From Pseudomonadota bacterium (GTDB lineage Bacteria > Pseudomonadota > Alphaproteobacteria > Rhizobiales > Xanthobacteraceae): 64,000 nt of DNA. A model generated the notes under the pieces. It saw nothing but the letters and a program-made list of their open reading frames with translations, was not told the origin of the DNA and did not search any database. The stretch is taken from assembly GCA_023387735.1 (NCBI GenBank), contig JAEWHP010000043.1, forward strand, positions 186,001 through 250,000. Reading direction: 5' to 3'. A program made the position numbers and the translations under genes. Positions 16,095 to 28,083 of this stretch are shown here, in pieces (the first letter of the stretch is position 1; each line of letters begins with the position of its first letter).

Positions 16095-16883
16095 ATGAAG
16101 AAGTACCTGCTCGGCACGGTTGCTCTCGTCGCATTTGCCGCCCCCGCGGCGGCCGCTGACATGGCAGCGCGCCCCTACGCCAAAGCGCCCCCTCCGATGA
16201 TCGCTGCCATGTATGACTGGAGCGGCTTCTACGTCGGCGCCAATGGTGGTTGGGGTTCGGGCCGCAAATGCTGGGATGTCAACAACAATGCCGGCGCCAT
16301 CGTTGCTCCCGCACTGGGCGAAGGCTGTCACGATGCGAGCGGCGGCGTGGCCGGTGGCCAGATCGGCTATCGCTGGCAGGCCAGCACCTGGGTCTTCGGC
16401 CTGGAAGCGCAGGGAAACTGGGCTGACCTGAGCGGAAGGAACACCAGCCTGGTGTTCGGCGGGACCGACAACCGTTCCACGATCCAGGCGTTTGGCCTGT
16501 TCACGGGCCAGATCGGTTATGCCTGGAACAATGCCCTGCTCTACGTGAAGGGCGGCGCGGCCGTGACCGACGACAAGTATGACGGCATCACCAACACGAC
16601 CGTGCTCGGTGTTCCCGCCGGAACCAGATTCGATACCGCAAGCGAAACCCGCTGGGGCGGAGTCGTCGGCGTCGGTGTTGAATTCGGCTTCACTCCGAAC
16701 TGGTCGATGGCAGTCGAATACGACCATCTGTTCATGGGCAACCGCAACATCACGATGACGTCGACGGGCGCCTTCCTGCCGGTCGGTGCACTCTCGCGCG
16801 TCGACAACATCGGCCAGGACGTCGATCTCGTGACCGTGCGCGTCAACTATCGCTGGGGTGGCCCGGTTATCGCGAAGTACTGA
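16095..16883 (+). CDS. Omp25/Omp31-type outer membrane beta-barrel protein (paralogue 1)
   Basis: 262 residues. Signal peptide MKKYLLGTVALVAFAAPAAAA, then the family start DMAARPYAKAPPP and DWSGFYVGANGGWG, and an eight-strand barrel ending in the aromatic strand VRVNYRWGG. Two cysteines (RKCWD, EGCHD) mark an external loop, unlike the other two paralogues in the window. Proteins of this type are abundant outer membrane proteins of Rhizobiales. ATG 16095 is used because the signal peptide starts there; an upstream in-frame extension to 16011 has no such signal. It sits between ssb and uvrA and ends in its own terminator. Confidence 0.9.
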   Translation: MKKYLLGTVALVAFAAPAAAADMAARPYAKAPPPMIAAMYDWSGFYVGANGGWGSGRKCWDVNNNAGAIVAPALGEGCHDASGGVAGGQIGYRWQASTWVFGLEAQGNWADLSGRNTSLVFGGTDNRSTIQAFGLFTGQIGYAWNNALLYVKGGAAVTDDKYDGITNTTVLGVPAGTRFDTASETRWGGVVGVGVEFGFTPNWSMAVEYDHLFMGNRNITMTSTGAFLPVGALSRVDNIGQDVDLVTVRVNYRWGGPVIAKY

Positions 16884-16910
16884 TCTTCGCTTCCACCAAT
16901 CGGAATACCG

Positions 16911-16938
16911 AAAGGCCGGCCTCGCGCCGGCCTTTTTG
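16911..16938 (+). terminator. Terminator after Omp31-type gene (paralogue 1)
   Basis: A perfect 10-bp stem, AAAGGCCGGC (16911-16920) and GCCGGCCTTT (16926-16935), loop CTCGC, then TTG after five T. Confidence 0.85.
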
Positions 16939-16965
16939 TTTGGCTACTCGATGGGAACGGACGCT

Positions 16966-17073
16966 TCATCTTGCGCGCCTGGCTCGATTGGAACTGCTGA
17001 CGGCTGCTGCCATAACTCCCAGCGGCGCAAACAATCCGTTGATGATTCCCGCACGGCACTGGAAATCCTTCAT
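16966..17073 (-). CDS. Candidate 35-residue membrane peptide beside the LexA box of uvrA
   Basis: ATG 17073 is preceded by AGGAAG, a good Shine-Dalgarno four bases away that lies within the uvrA LexA box. The peptide begins MKDFQCRAG, has a hydrophobic stretch IINGLFAPLGVMAAAVSS, and ends in a basic tail NRARRAR. This is the general build of small inner-membrane peptides. Whether it is expressed is unknown, and the case rests on the start signal and composition. It is antisense to the 5' leader of uvrA. Confidence 0.35.
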   Translation of the reverse strand: MKDFQCRAGIINGLFAPLGVMAAAVSSSNRARRAR

Positions 17074-17074
17074 C

Positions 17075-17089
17075 GTTCTTCCTATGTTC
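17075..17089. promoter_or_regulatory. LexA (SOS) box of uvrA
   Basis: GTTC-TTCCTAT-GTTC, a second exact GTTC-N7-GTTC operator, 91 bp before the uvrA start. uvrA is a classical SOS gene. Confidence 0.75.
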
Positions 17090-17179
17090 CGACTTTCAAT
17101 CATCGGCGCCTGATCCCGGCCTTTGCCCGGCGATGCGCGCCCAACGTGGCGCGTCTCTCGCGTGCCTGGAAATGCCGAG

Positions 17180-20161
<2,982 letters not shown>

Positions 20162-20358
20162 GCGCTGCAGCCCCAACGCGGCGGACAAATACCCCCTGAG
20201 GGCAGATCAACTCCTGCGCGTACAATTCAACTTATGCGGTTCTTGGGTGTGGCACTTCTGTCGCAGCTTTGGCCAAAACGGTATCGCCCTATGGCGCGAG
20301 GCTTGTAAGCCGGGCTGCAAGATGGTTCTTCCATGTCCTCAACTACAGGGGATAAGTA

Positions 20359-21006
20359 ATGAGGACACTACTTCTCGCAGGCGCGGCTCTCGTTTCGCTG
20401 ATGACCGCAGCCTCGGCCGCTGATCTCGCGGCGCGGCCCTACACCAAGGCGCCGCCGCTTTCTCCGGCGATCAACTGGTCCGGCTTCTATATCGGCGCGA
20501 TGGGCGGCTATGCCTTTGACAGCGAAGATGGCGGCGGTTTCGGGGGTGGCACGATCGGATACAACTGGCAGATCCCGGGCAGCCAGTTTGTGTTCGGTAT
20601 CGAGGTCGATGCCGCCGGCGCCAGCATCAAGGACAGCGCGGCTGCCGTTTTCGGCAACGTGCTATTCACTGCGGAAGACAAGATCAACGCACTTGGAAGC
20701 GTTACCGGCCGCGTTGGTATCGCCGCGAATGCAGCGCTGTTCTACGCCAAGGGCGGCTACGCCTGGGCCAACAACAAGCTGTCCGTTTCCGCGCTCGGCG
20801 CTACCGATTCGGACAGCCATGTTCATTCGGGATACACCATCGGTGGCGGCATCGAGTACATGTTCGCGCCGAACTGGTCCGCCAAGGCCGAATACATGTT
20901 CACGCACCTCGATAGCCAGAGCTATAATCTGGCTGGCTTCGTCTTCGATTCCGGTACCGCCGAATTCAACTCCGTCAAAATTGGCATCAACTATCACTTC
21001 AAATGA
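20359..21006 (+). CDS. Omp25/Omp31-type outer membrane beta-barrel protein (paralogue 2)
   Basis: 215 residues. A signal peptide to about residue 20 (SAASA) is followed by DLAARPYTKAPP, NWSGFYIGAMGGY and a barrel that ends SVKIGINYHFK with the C-terminal Phe-x signal for BamA. It is clearly the sister of 22929-23600: the two share NWSGFYIGAMGGY, GGGTIGYNWQ, PGSQFVFGIEVDAAG, INALGSVTGR and SAKAEYM. AGGGGATAAGTA precedes the ATG as the ribosome site. Ends in a strong terminator. Confidence 0.9.
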   Translation: MRTLLLAGAALVSLMTAASAADLAARPYTKAPPLSPAINWSGFYIGAMGGYAFDSEDGGGFGGGTIGYNWQIPGSQFVFGIEVDAAGASIKDSAAAVFGNVLFTAEDKINALGSVTGRVGIAANAALFYAKGGYAWANNKLSVSALGATDSDSHVHSGYTIGGGIEYMFAPNWSAKAEYMFTHLDSQSYNLAGFVFDSGTAEFNSVKIGINYHFK

Positions 21007-21065
21007 GCAGCCAACGTAATTGTCCCGAACCGGTCGGCGACGGACAACTACACTCCAGCAAACTG

Positions 21066-21089
21066 AGCCCCGGTTTTCCGGGGCTTTTT
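21066..21089 (+). terminator. Terminator after Omp31-type gene (paralogue 2)
   Basis: AGCCCCGG (21066-21073), loop TTTT, CCGGGGCT (21078-21085), then TTTTG. Confidence 0.85.
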
Positions 21090-21150
21090 GTTTGCATGTC
21101 CACTCATGGACGTCACGCCGCGGCGACAGGCTACGCCTGTGGCCAACTCG

Positions 21151-21477
21151 CTACACCGTCCAATAATGCGGATGCGGTCGCGAGCGGTCGCCCCAGTCGA
21201 AGGTGCCGTCATCGAGTTCGGACGGACCTGCGCGCAGGTCAGCCAGCGTCATTTCGGTCTGGTAGACCTGTCGCGCAGGATCGAAGCGGAGTGCGTCCCA
21301 CCGGATCGGACAATGATGATGGATGCCGAGCAGCCCTCCGGTCTTGATGACGGCGTAGGCGACCGTGCCGCTGGCCTTGTCGAGCATCAGGCGTTCGATC
21401 GAACCGAGCCTTTTGCCGTCGCGTCCGTAGACGCTGACATGCTCGACGCGGTCACTGGGCACCAGGGTATGAGGCAT
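21151..21477 (-). CDS. PRC-barrel domain protein
   Basis: 108 residues. The N-terminal two thirds fit a PRC-barrel: VEHVSVYGRDGKRLGSIERLMLDKASG with GTVAYAVIKTGGLLG. It has a C-terminal WDALRFD...YQTEMTLADLR extension common in stress-related small PRC-barrel proteins of rhizobia. A perfect AGGAGGT lies seven bases before ATG 21477. The partner is unknown. It is transcribed alone, convergent with the porin-like gene at 20359. Confidence 0.85.
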   Translation of the reverse strand: MPHTLVPSDRVEHVSVYGRDGKRLGSIERLMLDKASGTVAYAVIKTGGLLGIHHHCPIRWDALRFDPARQVYQTEMTLADLRAGPSELDDGTFDWGDRSRPHPHYWTV

Positions 21478-21613
21478 GTTGACCTCCTGTGTTCCCTTGT
21501 TCCATTGAAATCATAGCACAACCAAAGCCGGCACGGTTGACGCTACGTGCGAAAATTCAACGCGGCATCAGATCGGCTCGAGCTGGCCGCGGACGTAGGC
21601 ATTTCGTAGGACG

Positions 21614-21697
21614 CGCAGGATGGGTAGAGCGAAGCGAACCCCATCAATTCGTTGCATGGAGAGATGATGGGTTTCGCTTCGCTCTACCCGTCCTGCG
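21614..21697. repeat. Palindromic GGGTAGAGCGAAGCGAA repeat
   Basis: GCAGGATGGGTAGAGCGAAG at 21615 onward is mirrored by CTTCGCTCTACCCGTCCTGC ending at 21696. The arms are about 35 bp with a variable centre. It lies immediately 3' of the AAA ATPase gene. Elements like this are widespread in Bradyrhizobium-type genomes. Confidence 0.75.
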
Positions 21698-21709
21698 GCA
21701 CTGCGCCCT

Positions 21710-22480
21710 TCACTCCTCCATCGCGGCTTCCACAAAGCCCCTCGGGTCCTCGCAGAACTCGCGCATGACCTTGTAGTGATCGGTGTCCTTTACCGTGACC
21801 GGCTCCAGCCCGTATTTGGTCAGCCGCAGCAGCGTGGCGTTCGGGAAGGCCATCAGCATCGGTGAATGCGTAGCCATGATGATCTGGCAATGGCCGATAT
21901 TTTCCATCCGCCGCATCAGCTTCAGGAACGCGATCTGACGCGAGGGAGAGAGCGCGGATTCCGGTTCGTCGAAGATGAAAATACCTTGCCGCTGACAACG
22001 CTCCTCAAAGAAGCGCAAGAAGCCCTCGCCGTGGGAGTGCGAGAGAAAGTCTGGCGGCGGCGGACCAGGCGTGCCGATAGCGGCTTCATCGAGATACCGA
22101 GCGACCGTAAAGAAGCTCTCGGCGCGAAAGAACCACCCGTTGGTGATCTTTGGCAGCCAGCTCGCGCGAAGCGCCTTCGACAGCGTTCCGCCCATTTTCT
22201 CAAGCGCCCTGGAATGATCGACCGGCATGTAGCCCTTGCCGCCGCCCGCTTCGTCATAGCCCGCGAGCACGGCGATGCCTTCGAGCAGCGTGGATTTTCC
22301 GGTGCCGTTCTCGCCGACGATGATGGTGATCGCGCGATCGAAATTCAGTTCGAAATCGTCACGCAGCAGCGGCAGGCAGAACGGATAGGCCTCGCGATCG
22401 GTGATGCGCGAAGGCTCGAGCCAGATGCGCTTGAGATACGGCGCCGGCAGGTTGATCGGCTTGTTTCGTCGTGAGGCCAT
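21710..22480 (-). CDS. AAA-type ATPase of the ABC/SMC-like (OLD-related) class
   Basis: 256 residues from ATG 22480. Walker A is VGENGTGKSTLLEGI (about 55-70), Walker B is IFIFDEPESALSP, and a downstream switch is IIMATHSPMLM. The overall pattern RITDREAYPFCLPLLRD, FDRAITIIVGENGTGKS is that of predicted ATP-binding proteins of the AAA_21/AAA_23 group. Substrate unknown; no nuclease domain or partner gene adjoins it. The frame is open upstream to 22639, so a longer N-terminus is possible, but similarity to such ATPases begins near MASRRNKP. Confidence 0.75.
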   Translation of the reverse strand: MASRRNKPINLPAPYLKRIWLEPSRITDREAYPFCLPLLRDDFELNFDRAITIIVGENGTGKSTLLEGIAVLAGYDEAGGGKGYMPVDHSRALEKMGGTLSKALRASWLPKITNGWFFRAESFFTVARYLDEAAIGTPGPPPPDFLSHSHGEGFLRFFEERCQRQGIFIFDEPESALSPSRQIAFLKLMRRMENIGHCQIIMATHSPMLMAFPNATLLRLTKYGLEPVTVKDTDHYKVMREFCEDPRGFVEAAMEE

Positions 22481-22928
22481 GGGACGAGGTCCAAAGGGAG
22501 CAACATCGCATTCAAAGCATGGATGCGGATCGTCGCGCAATCCAGGATAGCACCGCGAAGCGCAATCACCCTGATCGATCACGTGAGTCATGCCACCACC
22601 TTCCGACGCACTGACACACCATGTGGCAGACCATGCCATCGATGTCAGTTTCTCGTCGCATACTGGTCACGCGAACCGCCGCATCGCTGTCGAAATACCA
22701 ACCTGAGCGCGCCAATGGCCCGTCGCGCTTCGGTCCAATTTTCGCCGCCGTACAAAACGTATGGTTAATGGCGAGCGTAGTTCGAATATCCGCGCAACGT
22801 CGCTTGCGAACGACTCTCTCGGGGCGCAATCACCGCTCACCTTCAACGATGCGTCACCCTCGCGGGTGCGATCAGTTTGCCATGGGGCCACGTGCTACTC
22901 GATGGTTCAACTTATGGGGATTACAATT

Positions 22929-23600
22929 ATGAATCGACTAGTTTTAGCTGCTGCTCTGCTTTCGACCGCGACCGCGGCTTCGGCGGCAGACATGCAAGCG
23001 CGGCCGTACAAGGCCCCTCCGCCGCCGCCGATGGTGTCCCCGGCATATAACTGGTCCGGCTTCTATATCGGCGCGATGGGCGGCTATGGCTGGGGAAGCG
23101 GCGATAGCGAAGGCAGCGGCGGTTTTGGCGGCGGCACGATCGGCTACAACTGGCAGTTTCCGGGCAGCCAGTTCGTATTCGGCATCGAAGTCGATGCTGC
23201 CGGGGGCAGCATCAGCGACAGCTTTACTGAGGACCAGGGTGGTGGCTTGCTGGTCACGCTGGATTCCAAGATCAATGCCCTCGGAAGCGTAACCGGCCGT
23301 GCCGGCTTCGCGATGGACGCGCTGCTGCTCTACGCCAAGGGCGGTTATGCCTGGGCCAACAACAAGTCCACCCTTTCAGTACCCCTGATCGGCGCATCGT
23401 TTACGGATAGCCACACGCATTCCGGCTATACGGTCGGTGGCGGTCTCGAATATCTGTTCACGCCGAGCTGGTCTGCCAAGGCCGAGTACATGTACACCAG
23501 CCTCGGCGGCGAGACCTATAATTTCGGTGGCCTCCCGCTCGATTCGACCAACATCGACTTTCACACCATCAAGGTCGGCGTTAACTATCACTTCCGGTGA
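22929..23600 (+). CDS. Omp25/Omp31-type outer membrane beta-barrel protein (paralogue 3)
   Basis: 223 residues. The signal peptide ends near ATAASAA; DMQARPYKAPPPPP is followed by YNWSGFYIGAMGGYGWG and a barrel ending TIKVGVNYHFR. It is close to the protein at 20359-21006. ATG 22929 is chosen because the signal peptide starts there and GGGGAT precedes it by seven bases. The 448 bp between it and the ATPase gene holds no feature I can support except possible promoters. Confidence 0.9.
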   Translation: MNRLVLAAALLSTATAASAADMQARPYKAPPPPPMVSPAYNWSGFYIGAMGGYGWGSGDSEGSGGFGGGTIGYNWQFPGSQFVFGIEVDAAGGSISDSFTEDQGGGLLVTLDSKINALGSVTGRAGFAMDALLLYAKGGYAWANNKSTLSVPLIGASFTDSHTHSGYTVGGGLEYLFTPSWSAKAEYMYTSLGGETYNFGGLPLDSTNIDFHTIKVGVNYHFR

Positions 23601-23633
23601 AACGGCTCCGCGAGCCGCATGATTCCGATCCAG

Positions 23634-23700
23634 TTCCAACGAGGGTTGCCCGCGAAAGCGGGTGACCCTTTGTTGCGAAGGCAGCAAGCGCTGGCGTGGG
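23634..23700. repeat. Degenerate CCCGCGAAAGCGGG repeat remnant
   Basis: GGGTTGCCCGCGAAAGCGGG followed by TGACCC forms a hairpin with the same CCCGCGAA-GCGGGTGA core as the elements at 39628, 42560 and 45427. The distal arm is not recognisable. Confidence 0.45.
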
Positions 23701-23836
23701 CCAAAGCCGGCGGAACGCGCGATGACACGCCCGATGATGATCGACGCGCACCCACCGTCCCGGACGATATTCCTGACGATGGCGGGCCGCTGAGCGCGGC
23801 GCAGTAGCGCCTTCGCTCGCACAAGCCACGGCGGTC

Positions 23837-24693
23837 TCACACCACCTCGAGCACCAGCTCCATCGTCATCAGTACCGGATTGTCGCCGCGCACGAGCGTG
23901 CCTTCGGCGATGCCGCCGAGATAATCGACCAGCGCGATATCGAGCTCCGCGTGCAGCGTCCCGTCGGCGCCGGGCGCGATCGCACCAGCCTTGATCGCAA
24001 GTTCGGTCGCGAACGGCTCAACGCTGCGGCCGTCGGAAAACTGCGCGCCGATGGTGGAGCCCACGCCGCCGTGGATCCGCGCGCGCAGGACGCCGTGCTG
24101 CCGGCAGAAGCTTTCCAGCGCGCCGGCGAAATCCTGATTCGGCCGCAGCCGCAGCGCAAAGGCGCGGCTTGTGGTGTCAGCGTCCGTGACCGCGCGGGCC
24201 ACCGGCCCGAACAGCTTGAAATTGGTCTCGGCATCAGGCTCGGCAACGAACATGGCGCCATCGATCCCGTACGCATCCACCTCGAACGATTCGGCGACAA
24301 TGCTCTCCTCGGGGAGGATGTGACCGCCGTGGAGATTGCCATCGGTCTCGGTCCATAGCCCGTGGCAATGGAAGAACGGCGCGCCGTCGCGCTCGCCGAG
24401 CGTCATGGCCCCGAGCTCGAGACGCCGATGCCCGCGGGCCGGAAGGTGTCGCTGTAGAACGCGGCGTTGGCGCCGGTCTTCGACAGCGCCGGCATCACAT
24501 AGGCAAAGGGTCCGAGAGCCCCTCTCCGCATGTTCAGCACGCCGCCGGCAAAGCCTGCTTCCGCAAACCCGCGGCGCGCGGCCTCCAGCAGCGGCAGTCC
24601 CGCGGCAAGCGTGAACGAAAACGCACGGCCCCGCGCCTCGACCCATTGGATACGCTCCGGCACCGCGGCGCCGGGCTGGGCAATGCTGCGCAT
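23837..24693 (-). pseudogene. PCC/DUF296-domain protein interrupted by a frameshift
   Basis: Two consecutive minus-strand frames together give one protein with two PCC (DUF296)-like halves. The N-terminal part is 24403-24693 (96 residues, MRSIAQPGAAVPERIQ). The C-terminal part starts at ATG 24408 (MTLGERDGAPFFHCHGLW) and runs to the stop at 23837. In the second frame the codons just before that ATG read RLELGA, the continuation expected after FRPAGI. One base is therefore missing around 24425-24430, or the sequence has an error. The stop of part 1 and the ATG of part 2 overlap as ATGA, so both pieces could still be made. Start overlaps the stop of the acyl-CoA synthetase gene (TGATG). Confidence 0.7.
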
Positions 24694-26330
24694 CAGCTAC
24701 CCGTCGACTTCGCGACGAGTTCCAGCAGACCGCGCGCCTCGAGTTCGTCACGCACCAGCCGCTTCGGAATCTTGCCGTAGCCGGATTTCGGCAGCGCCTC
24801 CCAGAAGAAGAAGCGTTTTGGCATCTTGTAACGTGGCACCTTCGGCGCGAGGAACGCCGCCAGTTCCGCTTCGCTGACAGCGCCGGCGCCCTCGCGCGCG
24901 ACGCAGACGGCAACGCCGACTTCGCCCCAGAACGGGTCGGGCACGCCGAGCACCGCGACCTCGCCGATCGCGGGATGCGTGAGAATCTTCTCCTCGACCT
25001 CGCGCGGATAGATGTTCGAGCCACCGGAGATGTACATGTCCGAGGCGCGGCCGGTGATGTAGACGAACCCCTCCTCGTCCATATGGCCGAGGTCGCCGGT
25101 GCGGAACCAGCCATCGCGGAACGCCTTCGCGTTGGCCTCGGGGTTGTCGTAGTAGCCGGCGAAGACGGCGGGCCCGATGACGCAGATCTCGCCGGTCTCG
25201 AACGGTTTCAGCTCGCGCCCGTCGTCGCCCTGGATCGAGACCTGCATGCCGGTGCGCTCGAAACCGCAGGTGCCGATGCGGGCGTGCGGGCTGTCTTCCA
25301 TATCGTGCAGACTGGCCGGCATCACCGTAATGTTGCCGGTCACCTCGCCGAGACCGAAATACTGCACCAGCACCTTGCCGAGCTTGTTGAGCGCCGCCTT
25401 CTGGTCCTCGCGGTACATCGGCGCGCCGGCATAGATCACGAAGCGCAGCGAGGAGTGATCGTATTTGTCGACGGCGGGATGCTCGACCATCATCTTCAAA
25501 ATGGTCGGCACGGTGAACATGTTGCTGACTCGGTGCGTCTCGATCAGGCGGAATGCCTCGGCGATGTCGAACTTCTCGGTCGGCAACAGAATCGTCGGCG
25601 CGCCGCGCGCGGTCTGCATCAGCTGGTGCACGCCGGCGCCGTGCGACAGCGGCGCAACCACCAGCGAGGCGTCGGTCTCTGTCGTGCCTGGCGTGAGGTC
25701 GGCGAGATGGTTGGTAATGACAAACGCCATCTGCCCGTGGGTCAGTACCGCCGCCTTGGAGCGTCCTGTGGTGCCGGAAGTGAAGAAGAACCAGCAGGGA
25801 TCGTCATAATCGACCGCGACATTTTCAACCCTGGCGCCGGCGTTATCGGCGATCGCCCCGCTCACCGACCTCTCGCCGAAACTGCCCTCGCCAATCCGCC
25901 AGATGAATTCAAGCGCGGGATTTACAGCCGCCGCGGCGTGTTCGGGGAAATCGCCATGGCACAGGAACGCCTTCGCGCCGGAGGCGGCGGCGAGATAGGC
26001 GACCTCGTCCGGCATCAGGCGAAAATTGGTGGGCACCCAGACCGCGCCCAATCGAAACGCCGCGAACATCGACCAGAACATCTCGTCGCCATTCTTGGAA
26101 TGGACCAGGATTCGGTCGCCCTTGACGACGCCTCGCGCCGCCAAGGCCGCTGCGAGCGCCGAAACGTGGCCGTCGATCTCGCGCCAGGTCCAGGACCTGT
26201 CGCCCCAGATGAAGCCGGTCCGGCCGCCGTGGCGGCGGGCATTCTGGGTCAGCATATGCGCGAGATTCATCATCCGGCGTGACATCCGCGCCAGCCCGCC
26301 GCGCGGGACAGCATTCGTTGCAGCCTCGGT
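24693..26330 (-). CDS. Acyl-CoA synthetase (AMP-binding enzyme)
   Basis: 545 residues from GTG 26330, chosen for a GGAG five bases upstream; in-frame alternatives are 26375 and ATG 26285. Domains are the AMP-binding core with the P-loop FFFTSGTTGRSKAAVLTH, the motif YFGLGEVTG in place of the usual Y-G-x-T-E, GWFRTGDLGHMDEEG, and the C-terminal flap with the adenylation lysine in SGYGKIPKR. It activates a carboxylic acid to its CoA thioester; substrate undetermined. Translationally coupled to the DUF296 gene. Confidence 0.88.
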   Translation of the reverse strand, partial: TEAATNAVPRGGLARMSRRMMNLAHMLTQNARRHGGRTGFIWGDRSWTWREIDGHVSALAAALAARGVVKGDRILVHSKNGDEMFWSMFAAFRLGAVWVPTNFRLMPDEVAYLAAASGAKAFLCHGDFPEHAAAAVNPALEFIWRIGEGSFGERSVSGAIADNAGARVENVAVDYDDPCWFFFTSGTTGRSKAAVLTHGQMAFVITNHLADLTPGTTETDASLVVAPLSHGAGVHQLMQTARGAPTILLPTEKFDIAEAFRLIETHRVSNMFTVPTILKMMVEHPAVDKYDHSSLRFVIYAGAPMYREDQKAALNKLGKVLVQYFGLGEVTGNITVMPASLHDMEDSPHARIGTCGFERTGMQVSIQGDDGRELKPFETGEICVIGPAVFAGYYDNPEANAKAFRDGWFRTGDLGHMDEEGFVYITGRASDMYISGGSNIYPREVEEKILTHPAIGEVAVLGVPDPFWGEVGVAVCVAREGAGAVSEAELAAFLAPKVPRYKMPKRFFFWEALPKSGYGKIPKRLVRDELEARGLLELVAKSTGS

Positions 26331-26489
26331 CACAGCCGCTCCACCCTTGCGGTTCGCAAAAAAGCCATCAAACACCTCATTCCGACGATATCAGAAAGTC
26401 CACCGCCTGATAGTCTGGCGGCGCACTATCCATCACCATGATCCAGCAGCGCTTTCCAGTCCACACCCACCCACGGCCGAGAGACTTCC

Positions 26490-27017
26490 ATGGTCACCCG
26501 TCGCATGCTGATTTTTTCGGGCGCAGCCAGCCTGCTGCCGGTCATTTCGCCGCATCAGGCGTTTGCGCGCCCGGGTGACGATCCCGCAGGCATCATCACC
26601 GGGATCTACACCCGCGCGGCCCAGGGCAAGGGCGACGGCGGCGGCAACTTCGTGGTCGGGAACAAGATAGCGCGAAGCAAATATCTGTCGAAATCGCTCG
26701 CCGCACTCTGGGCCAAGGCGGACGCCCGCACGCGCAAGGGCGAGGTCGGGCCGATCGATTTCGATCCCGTCACCAACTCGCAGGATCCCGACGTCAAATC
26801 GTTCAAGGTGATCGCGGAAAAGCAGGACGCCGACAAGGCGACGATCGCCGTCACGATCGAAGGCCACCAGGGCCCGCGACCCAAGCCGACGGACCAGACC
26901 ATGCGTTACGACTTCGTTCGCGACGCCGGCGAATGGAAAATTGACGACATCAAGGGCACCGCTGACGGCAGGCCATGGTCCGTCCGCGGCATGCTCGCCG
27001 CCTCCCTCAAATATTAG
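26490..27017 (+). CDS. DUF3828-like secreted protein
   Basis: 175 residues with a Tat- or Sec-like signal at the N-terminus (MVTRRMLIFSGAASLLPVIS, arginine pair at 4-5, cleavage near QAFA). The mature domain has IDFDPVTNSQDPDVKSFKV, ATIAVTIEGHQGP and a closing YDFVRDAGEWKIDDIKGT, the pattern of DUF3828, a SnoaL/NTF2-like secreted fold. Function unknown. No co-oriented neighbour. Confidence 0.7.
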   Translation: MVTRRMLIFSGAASLLPVISPHQAFARPGDDPAGIITGIYTRAAQGKGDGGGNFVVGNKIARSKYLSKSLAALWAKADARTRKGEVGPIDFDPVTNSQDPDVKSFKVIAEKQDADKATIAVTIEGHQGPRPKPTDQTMRYDFVRDAGEWKIDDIKGTADGRPWSVRGMLAASLKY

Positions 27018-27061
27018 CAGACGTCAGCGCTGGCCTGCCCGCGCAGGTCAGCGCCAATGGG

Positions 27062-27463
27062 CTATTGCGAGTGATTGGCCAGTTCCTGATCGCTCAACCG
27101 CCAATCCTGCCAAAGCTGCAGCGCACCGAGGAGAACGGCAAATCCGCCGAGCGCGATATGCCACATGCGAAGCATCTCGTCGCCGGAATAGCCGAAGATG
27201 AAGGGCGACGCGATCAGCCAGAGGCCAAGCACGATCTGTCCCACCTCTTCCCAACGCTGCAGCGCGACATATTCGAGCTGGGCCAGCCCGAAGATGAGCA
27301 TGCCGACCACGAACGTATTGAGGATCATGGTGCTGCGTTCGGAGTCGATCACGTCAACGCTGGAGAACGGGAACCACGGCGAAACCACGATCGCCACGCC
27401 GAGCAGCATGCCCAGCCAGTCTTCCCATGTTCGATGCGTACGGAAAAAGCGAAAGTCCGACAT
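27062..27463 (-). CDS. SPW-repeat membrane protein
   Basis: 133 residues with four hydrophobic segments and two SPW-type repeats: GVAIVVSPWFPF near the N-terminus and GLWLIASPFIFGYSG in the second half. The SPW family has no assigned role. ATG 27463 is chosen because GGGAGG lies about eight bases upstream. Confidence 0.85.
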   Translation of the reverse strand: MSDFRFFRTHRTWEDWLGMLLGVAIVVSPWFPFSSVDVIDSERSTMILNTFVVGMLIFGLAQLEYVALQRWEEVGQIVLGLWLIASPFIFGYSGDEMLRMWHIALGGFAVLLGALQLWQDWRLSDQELANHSQ

Positions 27464-27762
27464 GGTGAAACCTCCCTTGCAAAGAGGCATACGTCAGCGG
27501 CCCGCAAACACGACATTTCCGACATCGAACCAGGTCAGGCCGCATCGGAGGCGTATGTCTTGGAAAAGACCTAGGAACATTATCTCCGTCCGCAAGATCC
27601 ACCGCTCACGATATTGCGCGTACGGCCTGTTCGACGGACGACTTGTTGTGGGGCGCGAAGCCCATTCGATCTCCCGGCAAACGGGTTCCCGCCCCCTGAT
27701 CGCGTTTGCATCGCCCGGCTCACGCCCCTACATGGAGCGGTAGATCACAAGGAATTATCCAT

Positions 27763-28035
27763 ATGGCTGCCGTTCGCGACAACAAGACTCAGAACCGCTT
27801 CGAACTCGACGTCGAAGGCGCGGTGGCGTTCGCGAACTATCGCGTCACTCCGACGGCGGTCATCATTACCCACACCGAAACGCCGCGCGCCTTGCGCGGC
27901 CGCGGCATTGCCTCGGAACTGGTCAAGGGCGCGCTCGAATTGATCCGCGCCGATGGACGCAAGGTCATCGCCGGCTGCGGCTTCGTCGTCGACTATCTGC
28001 GCAAAAATCCGGAGTTTGCCGATCTGACGGCGTGA
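27763..28035 (+). CDS. GNAT-like N-acetyltransferase (YjdJ-type)
   Basis: 90 residues, a minimal GNAT domain of the short acetyltransferase group. The acetyl-CoA loop is ALRGRGIASELVKGAL, with the strand KVIAGCGFVVDYLRKNPEF at the end. The N-terminal ENRFELDVEG-type strand of the family appears as QNRFELDVEGAVAFANYR. Start ATG 27763 has AAGGA upstream. Relatives act on small molecules or proteins; substrate unknown. Confidence 0.85.
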   Translation: MAAVRDNKTQNRFELDVEGAVAFANYRVTPTAVIITHTETPRALRGRGIASELVKGALELIRADGRKVIAGCGFVVDYLRKNPEFADLTA

Positions 28036-28060
28036 AAAAGCCCGCGTCGCCGCGGGCCTT
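28034..28060 (-). terminator. Terminator of the DUF3597 gene
   Basis: Read on the minus strand: GCCCGCG, loop GCGA, CGCGGGC, then TTTTT. It lies 24 bp after the DUF3597 stop and just after the convergent GNAT stop. Confidence 0.75.
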
Positions 28061-28083
28061 GCCGATCGAAACCTGACGAAACG

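Noticed and set aside
17123..17179. Upstream TTG start for uvrA
   Set aside because: The added 19 residues do not resemble UvrA N-termini, and TTG has no ribosome site.
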